A stretch of 50,402 nt of DNA from Sulfurovum sp. (GCA_012329065.1 JAAXPZ010000075.1:1-50402), one strand, 5' to 3'. Positions 8,144-19,160 are shown, numbered from the stretch's first letter. Program-made: numbers and translations. The notes: generated from the letters alone by a model not told the origin.

Positions 8144-10243
8144 GTGTTTAGGGAAAAAGAATTAGGCTGGAAAGAGATTGGCATATTGATGCTCATCGCA
8201 TATATATTTAGTTTTGCCATAAGGATGATTTGGGTCTATCAATTTCAAGACAATCCAAACTTTATGTGGAATGGGCAACTGATGATAAATACCAATGACG
8301 GCTATTTTTTTGCTTCAGGAGTAGAATATTTACTAAGTGGAGCTCATGCTGATAATCCTCGTGTACCAATAGCTATCAATTCGTACCCAGGTCTTGTATA
8401 TGTAAGTTATCTTTTTGCCAAATATACACCAATGTCACTAGAGACTACTATCCTGTATCTTCCTGCAATCATATCTGGTCTAATGGTTATACCTATGATT
8501 ATGGTGGGCAAGCTCATTAAATTGCCATGGATTGGGTTTTTTGCTGCTCTACTTGGCTCGATTGCATGGAGTTACTACAATAGAACAATGATAGGCTACT
8601 ATGATACAGATATGTTTTCTGTCCTGCTCCAGTTTACAATTCTGTATTTTTTTCTGCTTACGATTTATAATAAAGATAATAAAAATGTACTATGGTTATC
8701 TTCTTCATTACTCCTGTATCCATACTTTTACCCTCAGGGATTGACAATTATATATGCCATGTTTATATTATGGTCACTTTACCAGTTTGTTTTTCAAAAA
8801 GACGAAAAAAATAGTTTGATTTTTATTATTGTGGCATCAGTTTCTCTTTGGGCAATACCTATTTGGATTAAAATAGTTTTGATTCTTTTTCTTTTTCTTT
8901 TTTTAGAAAAAATAAAAGATAAGCTAGATAGTAGAAAATTATTTTATCTTTCATTGGGAGCTATTATCGTATTTCTATTTTTCGGAAATGTGTTTGGATT
9001 ACTTATGGAGAAGTTAAGTGTCTATCTGTCTCGTGGCATGGAGCAGGAGGGACTTAGTTTTTATCAGGTTATACAAACAGTGAGAGAAGCAGGTTCTATA
9101 CCTTTTTCTACGATGGCAAATAGAATTTCGGGCTCACAAGTGGGAGTTCTGTTGAGTCTCGCTGGCTATGTTGTTTTGGTTTTTAGGCATAAGCCGTTTA
9201 TTATCGCGTTGCCACTGATAGGTGTAGGCGTCTTGTCTCTATGGGCAGGCTTGAGGTTTACAGTATTTGCTGTACCAGTTGCGGCATTGGGTGCAGTATA
9301 TCTTTTTTATGTACTAGGAGAGTTATTTAGGGATAAAAAACTTCAATATGTATTTGTTGTACTGGCGACCGTAGCAATGCTATATCCAAACATTAAGCAC
9401 ACAATAGCATACAAGGTGCCAACTGTACTTAACAAGGCGGAAGTGGGAGACTTGACAAAATTAAACAAAATTTCGAATCCCAAAGATTATACAATATCTT
9501 GGTGGGATTATGGATATCCTATCTGGTTCTACTCTGAGACCTCTACACTTATAGATGGAGGTAAGCATCATAATGATAATTTTATTATCTCTAAAATTCT
9601 ACAAACTACATCACCTGAACTTGCTGCAAATTTAAGTAAACTGGCAGTGGAGACATATGTTGACTCTAACTATTCTGTAGTATCTAATACTATATTTAGA
9701 AACAAACAAAAGAATCAGCTTGATCCAAATATACTTTTGACTGAATTGGAAGACAGTAGCTATAAGCTTCCTAAGAAGACAAGAGAGGTATATCTGTACT
9801 TACCATATAGAATGATGAATATATTTCCCACTGTAATGGTGTTTGGTAATCTGGATTTGAATACAGGCAAGAAGCTTAGAAATCCAATATTCTATCCAAT
9901 AAATATGATATCTAATAAAAACAATATGATAGCCTTTTCTAATGGTATGGTTTTTGATATGAAAAAGGGAGAAATTGATATAAGGGGTGCGAAGAGGAGT
10001 GTCAAGAGTTTTATTGTAACGCAAAATAGCAATGATGGCAAAATCACACTTAAGCCCCAGTCATATCACATGGATGGAGAATTAATTGTTGTCTACATGA
10101 AGAGCTATGGTAGATTTGTTGTCATGGATACAGAGACCTTTGGATCGATGTTTGTGCAGATGTTTATACTTGGAAAGTATGATAACAATCTTTTTGAACC
10201 TGTAGTGGCTTCACCATATAGTAGAATTTATAGGGTAAAATAG
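8144..10243 (+). CDS. pglB: Oligosaccharyltransferase PglB (STT3 family)
   Basis: 699 residues, close to the 713 of Campylobacter jejuni PglB. A multi-spanning membrane domain covers about residues 10-430, followed by a periplasmic C-terminal domain. The catalytic markers sit where expected: D52 in the NTNDGYFF first-loop acidic motif, T312-V-R-E315 matching the TIxE loop, and WWDYG at 453-457, the sequon-reading motif (457-461 in C. jejuni). The enzyme transfers a lipid-linked oligosaccharide to asparagine in extended Asn-x-Ser/Thr sequons on the periplasmic side. The GTG start is chosen because GAGGGG lies just upstream and no in-frame ATG is nearby. The stop overlaps the GTG start of pglC by one base. 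Confidence 0.95.
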   Translation: MFREKELGWKEIGILMLIAYIFSFAIRMIWVYQFQDNPNFMWNGQLMINTNDGYFFASGVEYLLSGAHADNPRVPIAINSYPGLVYVSYLFAKYTPMSLETTILYLPAIISGLMVIPMIMVGKLIKLPWIGFFAALLGSIAWSYYNRTMIGYYDTDMFSVLLQFTILYFFLLTIYNKDNKNVLWLSSSLLLYPYFYPQGLTIIYAMFILWSLYQFVFQKDEKNSLIFIIVASVSLWAIPIWIKIVLILFLFLFLEKIKDKLDSRKLFYLSLGAIIVFLFFGNVFGLLMEKLSVYLSRGMEQEGLSFYQVIQTVREAGSIPFSTMANRISGSQVGVLLSLAGYVVLVFRHKPFIIALPLIGVGVLSLWAGLRFTVFAVPVAALGAVYLFYVLGELFRDKKLQYVFVVLATVAMLYPNIKHTIAYKVPTVLNKAEVGDLTKLNKISNPKDYTISWWDYGYPIWFYSETSTLIDGGKHHNDNFIISKILQTTSPELAANLSKLAVETYVDSNYSVVSNTIFRNKQKNQLDPNILLTELEDSSYKLPKKTREVYLYLPYRMMNIFPTVMVFGNLDLNTGKKLRNPIFYPINMISNKNNMIAFSNGMVFDMKKGEIDIRGAKRSVKSFIVTQNSNDGKITLKPQSYHMDGELIVVYMKSYGRFVVMDTETFGSMFVQMFILGKYDNNLFEPVVASPYSRIYRVK

Positions 10244-10851
10244 TGCTTTATAGGTCAATAGTTAAGCTGATACTTGATAGGAGCTTGGCACTGTTGTTGA
10301 TATTGTTTCTCTCACCTCTAATATTGTTTGTGGCAATATTGGTCTATATAAAAATTGGACGACCTATGTTATTTAGGCAAGTCCGTCCAGGACTACATGA
10401 GAAACTCTTTACTATTTATAAGTTCAGAACAATGACAAACGATAGAGATGAAGATGGGGATTTATTGCCTGATGGGCAAAGGCTAGAAGCATTTGGCACT
10501 CTTGTAAGAAGTACTAGCTTGGATGAGCTTCCCCAGCTTTTCAATGTACTTAGGGGGGATATGAGTTTCGCGGGCCCTCGTCCTTTGCTTGTGGAGTATC
10601 TACCTCTCTATAGTGAGCGTCAAAAAAGAAGACATGAGGTTAGACCAGGTATTACTGGTTGGGCTCAAATAAACGGCAGAAACACTATAACTTGGGAGCA
10701 GAAGTTTGAATATGATGTTTGGTATGTTGAGAACTTATCTTTTGGTTTAGACATGAAAATAGCTTGGATGACACTTCTTAGGGTTATCAAGAGAAGCGAT
10801 ATAAACTCTGAAAAATCCATTACAATGGGAAAGTTTAAGGGAGGGAGATAG
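10243..10851 (+). CDS. pglC: Phosphoglycosyltransferase PglC (monotopic)
   Basis: 202 residues of the bacterial sugar transferase family. An N-terminal re-entrant membrane helix carries the helix-breaking Ser24-Pro25, and the catalytic Asp94-Glu95 pair lies in [10 protein letters not shown], matching D93-E94 of C. jejuni Pgl[16 protein letters not shown] and [14 protein letters not shown] are the usual family blocks. It attaches a phospho-sugar, N,N'-diacetylbacillosamine in Campylobacter, to undecaprenyl phosphate, the first membrane step of N-glycan assembly. The start is GTG, overlapping the pglB stop. The neighbouring pglE and pglF support bacillosamine-type chemistry. Confidence 0.92.
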   Translation: MLYRSIVKLILDRSLALLLILFLSPLILFVAILVYIKIGRPMLFRQVRPGLHEKLFTIYKFRTMTNDRDEDGDLLPDGQRLEAFGTLVRSTSLDELPQLFNVLRGDMSFAGPRPLLVEYLPLYSERQKRRHEVRPGITGWAQINGRNTITWEQKFEYDVWYVENLSFGLDMKIAWMTLLRVIKRSDINSEKSITMGKFKGGR

Positions 10852-10853
10852 CA

Positions 10854-12350
<1,497 letters not shown>

Positions 12351-12351
<1 letters not shown>

Positions 12352-14132
12352 TGCAAAGCCTCTTGCGACCTACAGCTTTTAAAAGAACTATGTTTTTTGC
12401 TGCATCCGATATACTTCTATCACTGCTAACGCTGTATCTTGCCTATGCACTTCGCTTTAACTTCGCTATTCCTTCTATGTTTTTAGAGTCATTTTGGTTT
12501 GTATTTGTTGTTATTGCGGGATTAAAATTATTGCTGTTTTATGTATATAAGTTGTACTTTTCTGTATGGAGATTTTTTAGCTTTTATGAGGCAAAGTCAC
12601 TAGTCAAGGTGCATGTTATATCCTATGTATTATTCATTGTGATATTTTTTGCCTTAAATGGATTATTTGACCCCTTTCCAAGATCTGTAATCATAATTGA
12701 TTTTTTCTTGTCATTGATATTTTTAGGAGGACTTAGGGCATCTAAAAGGATTTTCTCAGAAAACCAAGGTAATCAAAGTGTCAAGCCTGCACTTATTATA
12801 GGTACAGGAAGCAAGGCAGCTACAATAATACAGAGTGCACTCAAGGGAGAAATCGATTATTATCCTCATGCCATAATATCTCTAGCAGATAATGAGATGA
12901 CGAAAAATGCTTACATCAACAATATCAAAATCTATGAAGAGAAGATGATGGAAGAGATTGTAAAGAACAATGAAATAAATACTGCAATCATCACAAATCA
13001 GCTCACAGCAAAAAAGCTACATACATTGGTCAAGCGTCTCAACTCCATAGGCATCGACGAGATCAAACAGGTAAAAATGTTGGGATCAGAGCATGATAAA
13101 CTTGAGGATTTATCCATTGAAGACTTGCTAGCCCGCCATCCTAAAGACTTGGATACTAAAATAATCTCAGAATTTATTAAAGGAAGTTCCGTGTTAATTA
13201 CAGGAGCAGGAGGAAGCATAGGGTCTGAGATAGCAAGGCAATGTCATAGCTTTGGAGCATCTTCACTAACACTTGTTGACAATAGTGAATATAACCTATA
13301 TCAGATAGGAGAGCAGATCGGCAATGCAAACCTAAGGCTGGTAAACATAACAGAAAAAGAGGCTTTGGAAAAGGTGATAGAAAGTGCAAAGCCAGATATA
13401 GTAATCCATGCTGCTGCGTATAAGCATGTTCCACTTTGTGAAGAGAATCAGCAGTCTGCAGTACATAACAACATTCAGGGAAGTAAAAATATCATAGATT
13501 TAAGTATTGAACACGGAGTAGAAAAAGTGGTCATTGTATCTACAGACAAAGCAGTTCGTCCAACTAATGTTATGGGAGCTACCAAAAGAGTTGTTGAGCT
13601 TTATGCTACCAATATAGAATCTGGGCAGACTGATATCGTATCTGTCCGCTTTGGAAATGTGCTTGGGTCAAGCGGCTCCGTAATACCAAAGTTTAAAAAT
13701 CAGATAGAAGAGGGTGGCCCCGTTACAGTGACGCATCCAGATATCAATAGATACTTCATGCTCATCTCGGAGGCTTGTCAGCTAGTGCTTCAAGCGGCAG
13801 CTATTGCCAAAGGAAAGGAGTTGTTTGTATTGGATATGGGAGAGCCTATCAAAATCATGGATTTGGCAAAGCAAATGATACACCTCTATGGCAAAAAGGG
13901 AGAAGTGGAGATAAACATCATAGGGCTTAGAGCAGGGGAGAAACTATACGAAGAGTTGTTGTTGGATGAAGGCGATAAGCAGACTATATATAGCTCTATC
14001 TTTATTGCCACTCCAAGCCAATACGAGATTGAACAGCTAAAGCATGATATCGTATTATTATTGGAGTCAGAAAATAAAGTAGAGGCATTACAAAAGATTG
14101 TGCCAGAGTTTACACATGAAGTTATGGTATAA
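12351..14132 (+). CDS. pglF: UDP-GlcNAc 4,6-dehydratase PglF (membrane-bound)
   Basis: 593 residues from the ATG at 12351, which overlaps the pglE stop and has AAGGAAA upstream; C. jejuni PglF has 590. About four membrane helices lie in the first 140 residues. A degenerate Rossmann segment (ALIIGTGS) is followed by a full extended-SDR domain starting VLITGAGGSIGSE. The catalytic T398-D399-K400 is present, and the usual SDR tyrosine is replaced by M408 with K412 four residues later, as in the PglF/FlaA1 large-membrane group. It makes UDP-4-keto-6-deoxy-GlcNAc, the first committed step toward bacillosamine. Confidence 0.94.
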
Positions 14133-14133
14133 T
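14128..14133 (+). promoter_or_regulatory. Candidate extended -10 promoter for the ComEA-like gene
   Basis: TGGTATAAT, an extended -10 element, spans the last codons of pglF. A transcript starting near 14140 would carry the ComEA-like gene without the glycosylation genes. Found by eye, with no clear -35 box. Confidence 0.4.
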
Positions 14134-14191
14134 TTTTGTAGCTATTGTGGGGGGAACCATGATAGCAATCAAACAAAACAGGAGAATAGGT

Positions 14192-14713
14192 ATGTTTAAA
14201 ACATTGATTGTCAGAGTGATAGTGGGCATGTTTCTTATAGGAACAATGGCATTTGGTATGAGTTTAGCAAAGCTCAATAGTGCTAGTAAGTCAGAGCTTA
14301 TGGAGATAAACGGTGTAGGTGAAGTAAAGGCTGCTGATATCCTAAAACAGAGGAAAAAAGGGAAGTTTAAGTCTTTCAGTGATCTCACAGAGCGTGTAGA
14401 TGGCATAGGTGAGCAGACTGCTGCCAACATCAAAGGTGGTGTCAAAAACGCAGAAGATGTAAAAAAAGTTGTCAAAAAGAAAACACCTAAATCAAAAGCA
14501 AAACCTAAAAAAGATCTAAAAAAGAAGGTGACTAAAAAGCGAAAAACTACAAAAGAAAAAGTCGATGTCAAGAAAAACAAAGTCAAAGATAAAGTGAAAA
14601 AGAAGCCTAGAAAATTAAAGAAAGCAACTGAAAAAGAGAAAGAGCTTAAAAAGAAGTCCAAAAAAAAGAAGTCCAAAAAGAAGAAAATTAAAAAGACCAA
14701 GAAAACAAATTAA
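14192..14713 (+). CDS. ComEA-like secreted helix-hairpin-helix protein with lysine-rich tail
   Basis: Three parts are visible. First is a signal-peptide-like N-terminus (MFKTLIVRVIVGMFLIGTMAFG). Next is a ComEA-type double helix-hairpin-helix DNA-binding domain (LNSASKSELMEINGVG ... LTERVDGIGEQTAANI). Last is a C-terminal tail of 89 residues, of which I count 47 lysines. ComEA proteins bind incoming double-stranded DNA in the periplasm during natural transformation; most end soon after the HhH domain. The ATG at 14192 is preferred because AGGAGA stands six bases upstream and it gives a clean signal sequence. An in-frame ATG at 14159 after GGGGGGAACC is an alternative that would add 11 residues. 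The tail resembles histone-H1-like polybasic segments, and its function is unknown. Confidence 0.78.
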   Translation: MFKTLIVRVIVGMFLIGTMAFGMSLAKLNSASKSELMEINGVGEVKAADILKQRKKGKFKSFSDLTERVDGIGEQTAANIKGGVKNAEDVKKVVKKKTPKSKAKPKKDLKKKVTKKRKTTKEKVDVKKNKVKDKVKKKPRKLKKATEKEKELKKKSKKKKSKKKKIKKTKKTN

Positions 14714-14735
14714 AATATCAGTCTAAGGCTATTTT

Positions 14736-16133
14736 ATGACCACTACTCGTTTTGCACCGTCACCTACGGGCTACCTACATGTAGGTGGGCTTAGAACCGC
14801 ACTTTTTTCATGGTTGACTTCTAGGCACAACAAGGGTGAGTTTCTACTTCGCATAGAAGATACAGACATGGCTAGAAACTCCAAAGAGGCGAAAGATGCT
14901 ATCTTAAAAGCTTTTGATTGGGTTGGTATGGGTTGTGATGGTGAAGTTGTGTATCAGTCTAAACGATTTGACCTTTATGAAAAGTATATAGAGCAACTCC
15001 TTGTTGAGGACAAGGCATACAAGTGCTATATGTCCAAAGATGAGCTTGAGATATTGCGTGAAGACCAAATGGCTAAAAAAGAGCGTACTCGCTATGACGG
15101 ACGCTATCGAGACTTTATAGGCACTCCGCCAGAGGGCGTAGATCCAGTAATACGCATAAAAGCACCACGACAGGGGACTATCTCCTTTGTAGATGGTGTT
15201 AAGGGTGAGATAAATATTGCAGCTACCGAGGTAGATGATTTTGTCATCGCTCGTGCAGATGGTGCTCCTACTTATAACTTCGTAGTAGCTATAGATGATG
15301 CACTTATGGGGTGTACTGAAGTCATACGCGGAGATGACCATCTCTATAATACGCCTAAACAGATAGTAGTTTATAAGGCGTTAGGATTTGATTTGCCCAA
15401 TTTTTACCATGTGGCTATGATACATAATGAGCAAGGTAAAAAACTCTCCAAGCGTGACGGTGCTACAGATGTGATGGAATATAAAACTATGGGCTACTTG
15501 CCAGAGGCACTGCTTAATTTCCTTGTGCGTTTGGGATGGAGTCATGGTGACCAAGAGATATTTAGCCTAGAAGAGATGATAGCTCTTTTTGACCCAAATG
15601 ATATCAACAAATCGTCGTCAAATTATAACCTTGATAAGCTACTATGGCTCAATGCCCACTATATTAAAAATAAGCCCGACAGTGAGCTTGTCGAATTGCT
15701 GAAAGAGTTTGGTGTTGATCTGGAGGGGAATGATAAAGCTTCTTTGCTTCTGTCTGCCACCAAGGAGAGAGGTAAAACGCTCGTAGAGCTAGCAGAACAA
15801 ATCAAGCTTATCACCGATGCACCAACACAATATGATGAAAAGTCAGCCAAAAAAGCCTTCAAGGGTGAAGCCAAAGAGATACTCTCTGCCTTCGCAGACA
15901 TGCTAGCCTTAGCTAAGCCTACTAGCAAAGAAGCATTTCATTCAGTCATGGAAAAGATAGTAGAAGACAAAGAGATAGGCTTTGGGAAAATAGGTATGCC
16001 ATTACGCGTAAGCCTCATGGGTAGCATGACAGGTTCTGGGCTTGATGAGATTATGGCTATTTTGGGTGTGAGTGAGACGATTAAGAGGATTGAGAAGGCG
16101 ATAGCTACTATCAAAGCAAATTTTGTAATGTGA
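14736..16133 (+). CDS. gltX: Glutamyl-tRNA synthetase
   Basis: 465 residues of the class I GlxRS family: PSPTGYLHVGG, the HIGH-type signature with H15-V-G-G18, at the N-terminus, KLSKR at 236-240 as the KMSKS loop, and a helical anticodon-binding C-terminal half. It charges glutamate to tRNA in the cytoplasm. Campylobacterota commonly carry two GltX proteins, one able to charge tRNA-Gln for later amidation; I cannot tell which copy this is. The start has AAGG seven bases upstream. Transcription converges with mqnA; the 118-base gap holds only a weak hairpin (AATAAT-GGGT-ATTATT) and no strong terminator. Confidence 0.95.
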   Translation: MTTTRFAPSPTGYLHVGGLRTALFSWLTSRHNKGEFLLRIEDTDMARNSKEAKDAILKAFDWVGMGCDGEVVYQSKRFDLYEKYIEQLLVEDKAYKCYMSKDELEILREDQMAKKERTRYDGRYRDFIGTPPEGVDPVIRIKAPRQGTISFVDGVKGEINIAATEVDDFVIARADGAPTYNFVVAIDDALMGCTEVIRGDDHLYNTPKQIVVYKALGFDLPNFYHVAMIHNEQGKKLSKRDGATDVMEYKTMGYLPEALLNFLVRLGWSHGDQEIFSLEEMIALFDPNDINKSSSNYNLDKLLWLNAHYIKNKPDSELVELLKEFGVDLEGNDKASLLLSATKERGKTLVELAEQIKLITDAPTQYDEKSAKKAFKGEAKEILSAFADMLALAKPTSKEAFHSVMEKIVEDKEIGFGKIGMPLRVSLMGSMTGSGLDEIMAILGVSETIKRIEKAIATIKANFVM

Positions 16134-16251
16134 AATTTTCTCATAATATGACAATTGTTTAATTGAAGGATATTCTGCAAATAATGGGTATTATTGGGTT
16201 TGTAAACAATGTATGATAGATTTTAAAAAAATATAATTTATTGAGTATAAA

Positions 16252-16893
16252 CTAAATATTTTTCTTCAAAAACAACTTCAACGACCTCTTCGCCTTCCAA
16301 TCCAACTCATAATGAATATGCTCCAAATACCAAGTAAGTTGCTTAGGGGTAATACCTCTTTTTTTCGCTTCACATTTTAAAATGTATTGGGGTATCTTCG
16401 TTTTTGTGATTGCAAAGGTACGGGCTAGTTTTTGTATAGACTCTCCATGTTTGTTGTAGCAGAGTCTGGCAAAGACAAAAGGTAGTCCTGTTTTGTCATG
16501 CCATGCTTCTGCAAGGTCTATGCCTTCTCCTCCGTCTAGGTAGTGTTTGAGTGCTGCGTCTCCTATGAGGACTTTACCTTGTAGGTCTAGTACTTTTGCA
16601 AGGCGGTTTGAGGTGGCAGATGCTGGGTCTGTTTGGTTTTTGCCTTTTAGTAGCAGTACAGAGTAGACTTTTTTATGTGCGATGATGCCAAGTCCTGTAC
16701 ACTTACACTTGCGAGACTCTACAGAAGAGATAAAAGCCGCATGAATGGATCTATTTTTAAATGCCTTGTTGATAGTGGACGGCACTGCACGGTTGTAGTT
16801 GAAGCTCATTTTGGAAGCATTGTGGGAGATGTGTTTTTTTAAGAAAACTTGAAAGAGCAAGAGGTTAAGATAGCCAATAGAACCAAATAGCAT
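16252..16893 (-). CDS. mqnA: Chorismate dehydratase MqnA (futalosine menaquinone pathway)
   Basis: 213 residues of the MqnA/MqnD periplasmic-binding-protein-like family. Supporting segments are MLFGSIGYLNLLLFQVFLK at the start, AAFISSVES, GLGIIAHKKVYSVLLL, GKVLIGDAALKHY and DKTGLPFVFARLCY. MqnA dehydrates chorismate to 3-[(1-carboxyvinyl)oxy]benzoate, the entry step of the alternative menaquinone route used throughout Campylobacterota. The start is supported by AAAGGG seven bases upstream on the minus strand. It is divergent from moaD, with a TATAAT on each strand in the 72-base gap. Confidence 0.88.
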   Translation of the reverse strand: MLFGSIGYLNLLLFQVFLKKHISHNASKMSFNYNRAVPSTINKAFKNRSIHAAFISSVESRKCKCTGLGIIAHKKVYSVLLLKGKNQTDPASATSNRLAKVLDLQGKVLIGDAALKHYLDGGEGIDLAEAWHDKTGLPFVFARLCYNKHGESIQKLARTFAITKTKIPQYILKCEAKKRGITPKQLTWYLEHIHYELDWKAKRSLKLFLKKNI

Positions 16894-16913
16894 AGTAACC
16901 CTTTTTAAGCATG

Positions 16914-16919
16914 ATTATA
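16914..16919 (-). promoter_or_regulatory. Candidate -10 element for mqnA
   Basis: On the minus strand the gap between mqnA and moaD reads TATAAT about 21 bases before the mqnA start, leaving room for a short leader that includes the ribosome binding site. Confidence 0.42.
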
Positions 16920-16931
16920 CCAAACAAGAAT

Positions 16932-16937
16932 TATAAT
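16932..16937 (+). promoter_or_regulatory. Candidate -10 element for moaD-moaE-moeA
   Basis: TATAAT on the plus strand 29 bases before the moaD ATG, followed by a CG-rich stretch (CGCG). It is back to back with the mqnA -10, making this a compact divergent promoter region. Confidence 0.42.
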
Positions 16938-16965
16938 CGCGATAACAATACGAGAGGAATTTCTC

Positions 16966-17187
16966 ATGATACAAGTAGAATTTTTAGGCCCTATTGCTAA
17001 GGCACCAATAGAGATGGAAGCAGCTACACTCGCAGATGTGTCGCAAAAGCTAAAAGAAGACAGCACACTCACACAGTGGCTAGACAAATGTGCAGTAGCA
17101 CTTAATGACACTATGGTCAATGACCTAAGCACGGCACTCAAAGATGGAGATAGGGTTTCCATACTCCCTCCTGTGTGTGGGGGATGA
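16966..17187 (+). CDS. moaD: Molybdopterin synthase small subunit MoaD
   Basis: 73 residues with a ubiquitin-like beta-grasp pattern ending in the diagnostic Gly-Gly (ILPPVCGG). The terminal glycine is adenylated and then thiocarboxylated to carry sulfur for molybdopterin synthesis. A GAGAGGAA ribosome binding site precedes the ATG. It is first of three genes, with moaE and moeA, for molybdenum cofactor assembly. The 76-base gap to moaE contains a small perfect stem (GCTTTT-TTC-AAAAGC, 17225-17239). Confidence 0.92.
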   Translation: MIQVEFLGPIAKAPIEMEAATLADVSQKLKEDSTLTQWLDKCAVALNDTMVNDLSTALKDGDRVSILPPVCGG

Positions 17188-17263
17188 TGTTAAATTAGAA
17201 GTTAAAAATTAGAAATGAATGAATGCTTTTTTCAAAAGCGATTGTTTTCAAAGGAGCTTTTAG

Positions 17264-17698
17264 ATGGAGTTGTATAATAGCCCGCTCGACACCAAAGAGA
17301 TATTTGGTAGATGGTTAGATGAGCATGCAGAGTCAAACTATGGTGCATATATCCCTTTTGTGGGGACGATTCGTGCAGAGGATGGTATAGAGGCTTTAAG
17401 TTTTGATATCTATGAACCTGTACTTCAAAAGTGGTTTGACGATTGGCAGAAAAGAGCTAAGGCAATAGGAGCTGTAGTAAAAATGGCTCACTCGATAGGT
17501 GATGTGCCAGTGCATACTTCTTCATATGTTTCTGCAGTATTTTCTCCCAAGCGTAGAGTAGCATTAGAGCTAATAGATGAGTTTGTAGAGGATTTCAAAG
17601 CCAATGCCCCTATATGGAAGTATGATGTAAAAGATGGTGAGCGTATTTATGCAGCGGACAGAAGTACCCCTATGGATGGAGCAGGAGTTTTATCGTGA
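17264..17698 (+). CDS. moaE: Molybdopterin synthase catalytic subunit MoaE
   Basis: 144 residues, usual length for MoaE. The FVGTIRAED segment near residue 32, the central AHSIGDVPVHTSSYVSAVFS block and the C-terminal KANAPIWKYD with its catalytic lysines are characteristic. With thiocarboxylated MoaD it inserts two sulfurs into precursor Z (cPMP). An AAAGGAG ribosome binding site lies upstream of the ATG. The stop overlaps the moeA start (GTGA), implying coupled translation. Confidence 0.93.
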   Translation: MELYNSPLDTKEIFGRWLDEHAESNYGAYIPFVGTIRAEDGIEALSFDIYEPVLQKWFDDWQKRAKAIGAVVKMAHSIGDVPVHTSSYVSAVFSPKRRVALELIDEFVEDFKANAPIWKYDVKDGERIYAADRSTPMDGAGVLS

Positions 17699-18891
17699 TA
17701 CATTTTGATGAGTCAATGGAGCTATTGGATAATTTACAGATCACAGAGTATAGACACATAAAGCTACCTCTCATGGAATCTATCGGATTTTTTCTGGCTG
17801 AAGATATTGTGGCGGATCATAACTCTCCAGAGTTTCCTACATCAGGTATGGATGGGTATGCGATAAAACATAAAGACTTGACTCTAGGCAAACTAAAAAT
17901 AGCAAGTATAAACCCAGCAGGTTCTGATGATAAAAATGCACTTGTAGGCGGTACATGTATCAAGACTTTTACGGGCTCCTTGATGCCAGAAGGATCAGAT
18001 ACTTTGATACCTATAGAGTATGTCAGGGTTGAAAATGGTCACATCATCATAAATGAAGAAGTGCCTTGTGGTTTTGCTGTAAGAGAGGTGGGTGAGAATT
18101 ATACTAAAAACGAGAAGCTAATTCCAAAAGGCAATAAAATAGACTTTTCGCAGATAGGCATACTGGCTAGCTTAAATATCTTAGAAGTAGAAGTATATGC
18201 TAAGCCTAGAGTAGTAGCCATCTCTACAGGCAGCGAGTTGCTAGATCTAGGGGAGCCACAGACCAATGATTCACAAATACGAAGTTCCAACAATTATACC
18301 ATAGAGGCAATCATCAGTAAATATGGTGGAGAAGCAGTACACCATAGAAACATCAAAGATGACAGAGACACTATATATAATGCACTATCTTCTGCCCTAG
18401 AAACAAATGATATAGTTGTAACCACTGGCGGTGTTTCTGTAGGAGACTTTGATTTTGTCAAGGATGTAGTATATGAGCTTGGTTGTGAAATTGTCTTTAG
18501 AGGTGTGAGAGTTAAACCAGGTCAGCATATAATTGTGGCAAGAAAAAATAATAAATTTATTGTGGCACTTCCAGGATTTGCTTATTCTGCCACTATTATG
18601 GCTCTCATATATCTAGTTCCTCTAATGCAGAAACTACAGCAAGGCTCCTTTGTGTTTCCAAAAGTAAAAGCACTACTAAAAGAGCCTTTTGTCAAGAGAG
18701 CAAAAAAAGCAGAGTTCACAGCCTGCAATTTGACTATCGAAAATGGACAATACTTTGTTGATTTTTATGGCAAAAAGACTGGCACAAGTGCTATCATGAC
18801 CAATATGCTTGGTGATTTGGCACTTGTCTATACTGAGGAAAATGACTGCAGCAAGGATACTGGAGAAGAAATAGATGTTGTTCTGCTCTAG
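17695..18891 (+). CDS. moeA: Molybdopterin molybdenumtransferase MoeA
   Basis: 398 residues. It shows the MoeA landmarks SGMDGYAI, TGSELLDLGEP, IRSSNNYTIEAII, TTGGVSVGDFDFVKD and VKPGQHIIVA. It releases AMP from adenylated molybdopterin and inserts molybdate to give the active cofactor. The start is GTG, overlapping the moaE TGA. The cofactor would serve molybdoenzymes such as nitrate reductase or formate dehydrogenase, none of which is in this window. Confidence 0.94.
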   Translation: MIHFDESMELLDNLQITEYRHIKLPLMESIGFFLAEDIVADHNSPEFPTSGMDGYAIKHKDLTLGKLKIASINPAGSDDKNALVGGTCIKTFTGSLMPEGSDTLIPIEYVRVENGHIIINEEVPCGFAVREVGENYTKNEKLIPKGNKIDFSQIGILASLNILEVEVYAKPRVVAISTGSELLDLGEPQTNDSQIRSSNNYTIEAIISKYGGEAVHHRNIKDDRDTIYNALSSALETNDIVVTTGGVSVGDFDFVKDVVYELGCEIVFRGVRVKPGQHIIVARKNNKFIVALPGFAYSATIMALIYLVPLMQKLQQGSFVFPKVKALLKEPFVKRAKKAEFTACNLTIENGQYFVDFYGKKTGTSAIMTNMLGDLALVYTEENDCSKDTGEEIDVVLL

Positions 18892-18898
18892 AGATGCC

Positions 18899-19024
18899 TT
18901 AAAAGCTTCTGTATCCGTTCTGAAGTATAGCTCTGACTCTTAAAAAATGAGCGAGCTGTGCTACTGTTTGACATCCGCTATTGATCGCCTCTTTTAAAAG
19001 CTCTTTGTTTGTTTTGATATTCAT
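18899..19024 (-). CDS. Small hypothetical protein, 41 residues, divergent from the S24 regulator
   Basis: An ATG with AAAAGGG seven bases upstream opens a 41-codon frame: MNIKTNKELLKEAINSGC, then QTVAQLAHFLRV and a short basic end. The middle part (TVAQLAHFLRV) could form a helix-turn-helix-like pair, but the protein is too short to be sure. It is transcribed away from the CI-like regulator and shares its 118-base upstream region (start 19024, regulator ORF from 19143), an arrangement like phage cI/cro. I do not recognise a family. Its 3' end comes within eight bases of the moeA stop. Confidence 0.45.
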   Translation of the reverse strand: MNIKTNKELLKEAINSGCQTVAQLAHFLRVRAILQNGYRSF

Positions 19025-19091
19025 TTTATGCCCTTTTGGATATTTTTATGACAGATTATATACTTTATATAGTAAAAATAGTAAAAATATT

Positions 19092-19129
19092 TCAAATTGT
19101 CATACTTTTTAATTTTATTATGATATACT
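19092..19129 (+). promoter_or_regulatory. Promoter and probable operator of the S24 regulator
   Basis: TTGTCA (19097-19102) and TATGAT (19119-19124) are spaced 16 bases, followed by an alternative extended -10 TGATATACT (19121-19129). The 13-base sequence TCAAATTGTCATA (19092-19104) overlapping the -35 box also occurs upstream of the paralogous stand-alone HTH gene (39489-39501). This suggests a shared operator. Confidence 0.45.
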
Positions 19130-19160
19130 TGGGTAATATTAGATGGCAAAGGAGCTTGAT

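Noticed and set aside
14122-14700. A 192-codon minus-strand ORF opposite the ComEA-like gene, rich in Phe, Leu and Ser.
   Set aside because: It is the mirror image of the lysine-codon-rich tail (AAA/AAG read as TTT/CTT), has no recognisable domain, and overlaps a gene with a clear HhH domain and ribosome binding site.
16147-16156. TATGACAATT between gltX and mqnA as a third copy of the CI-like operator.
   Set aside because: Only ten bases match, it lies between convergent genes with no promoter to control, and a match of this length is expected by chance.
16179-16200. A small inverted repeat (AATAAT-GGGT-ATTATT) as the gltX/mqnA terminator.
   Set aside because: Six A/T pairs only and no T-run; too weak to list as a terminator.
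19143-19160. An upstream ATG for the S24 regulator.
   Set aside because: The perfect AAAGGAG lies downstream of it and points to the ATG at 19161, which also aligns exactly with the start of the paralog at 39428.
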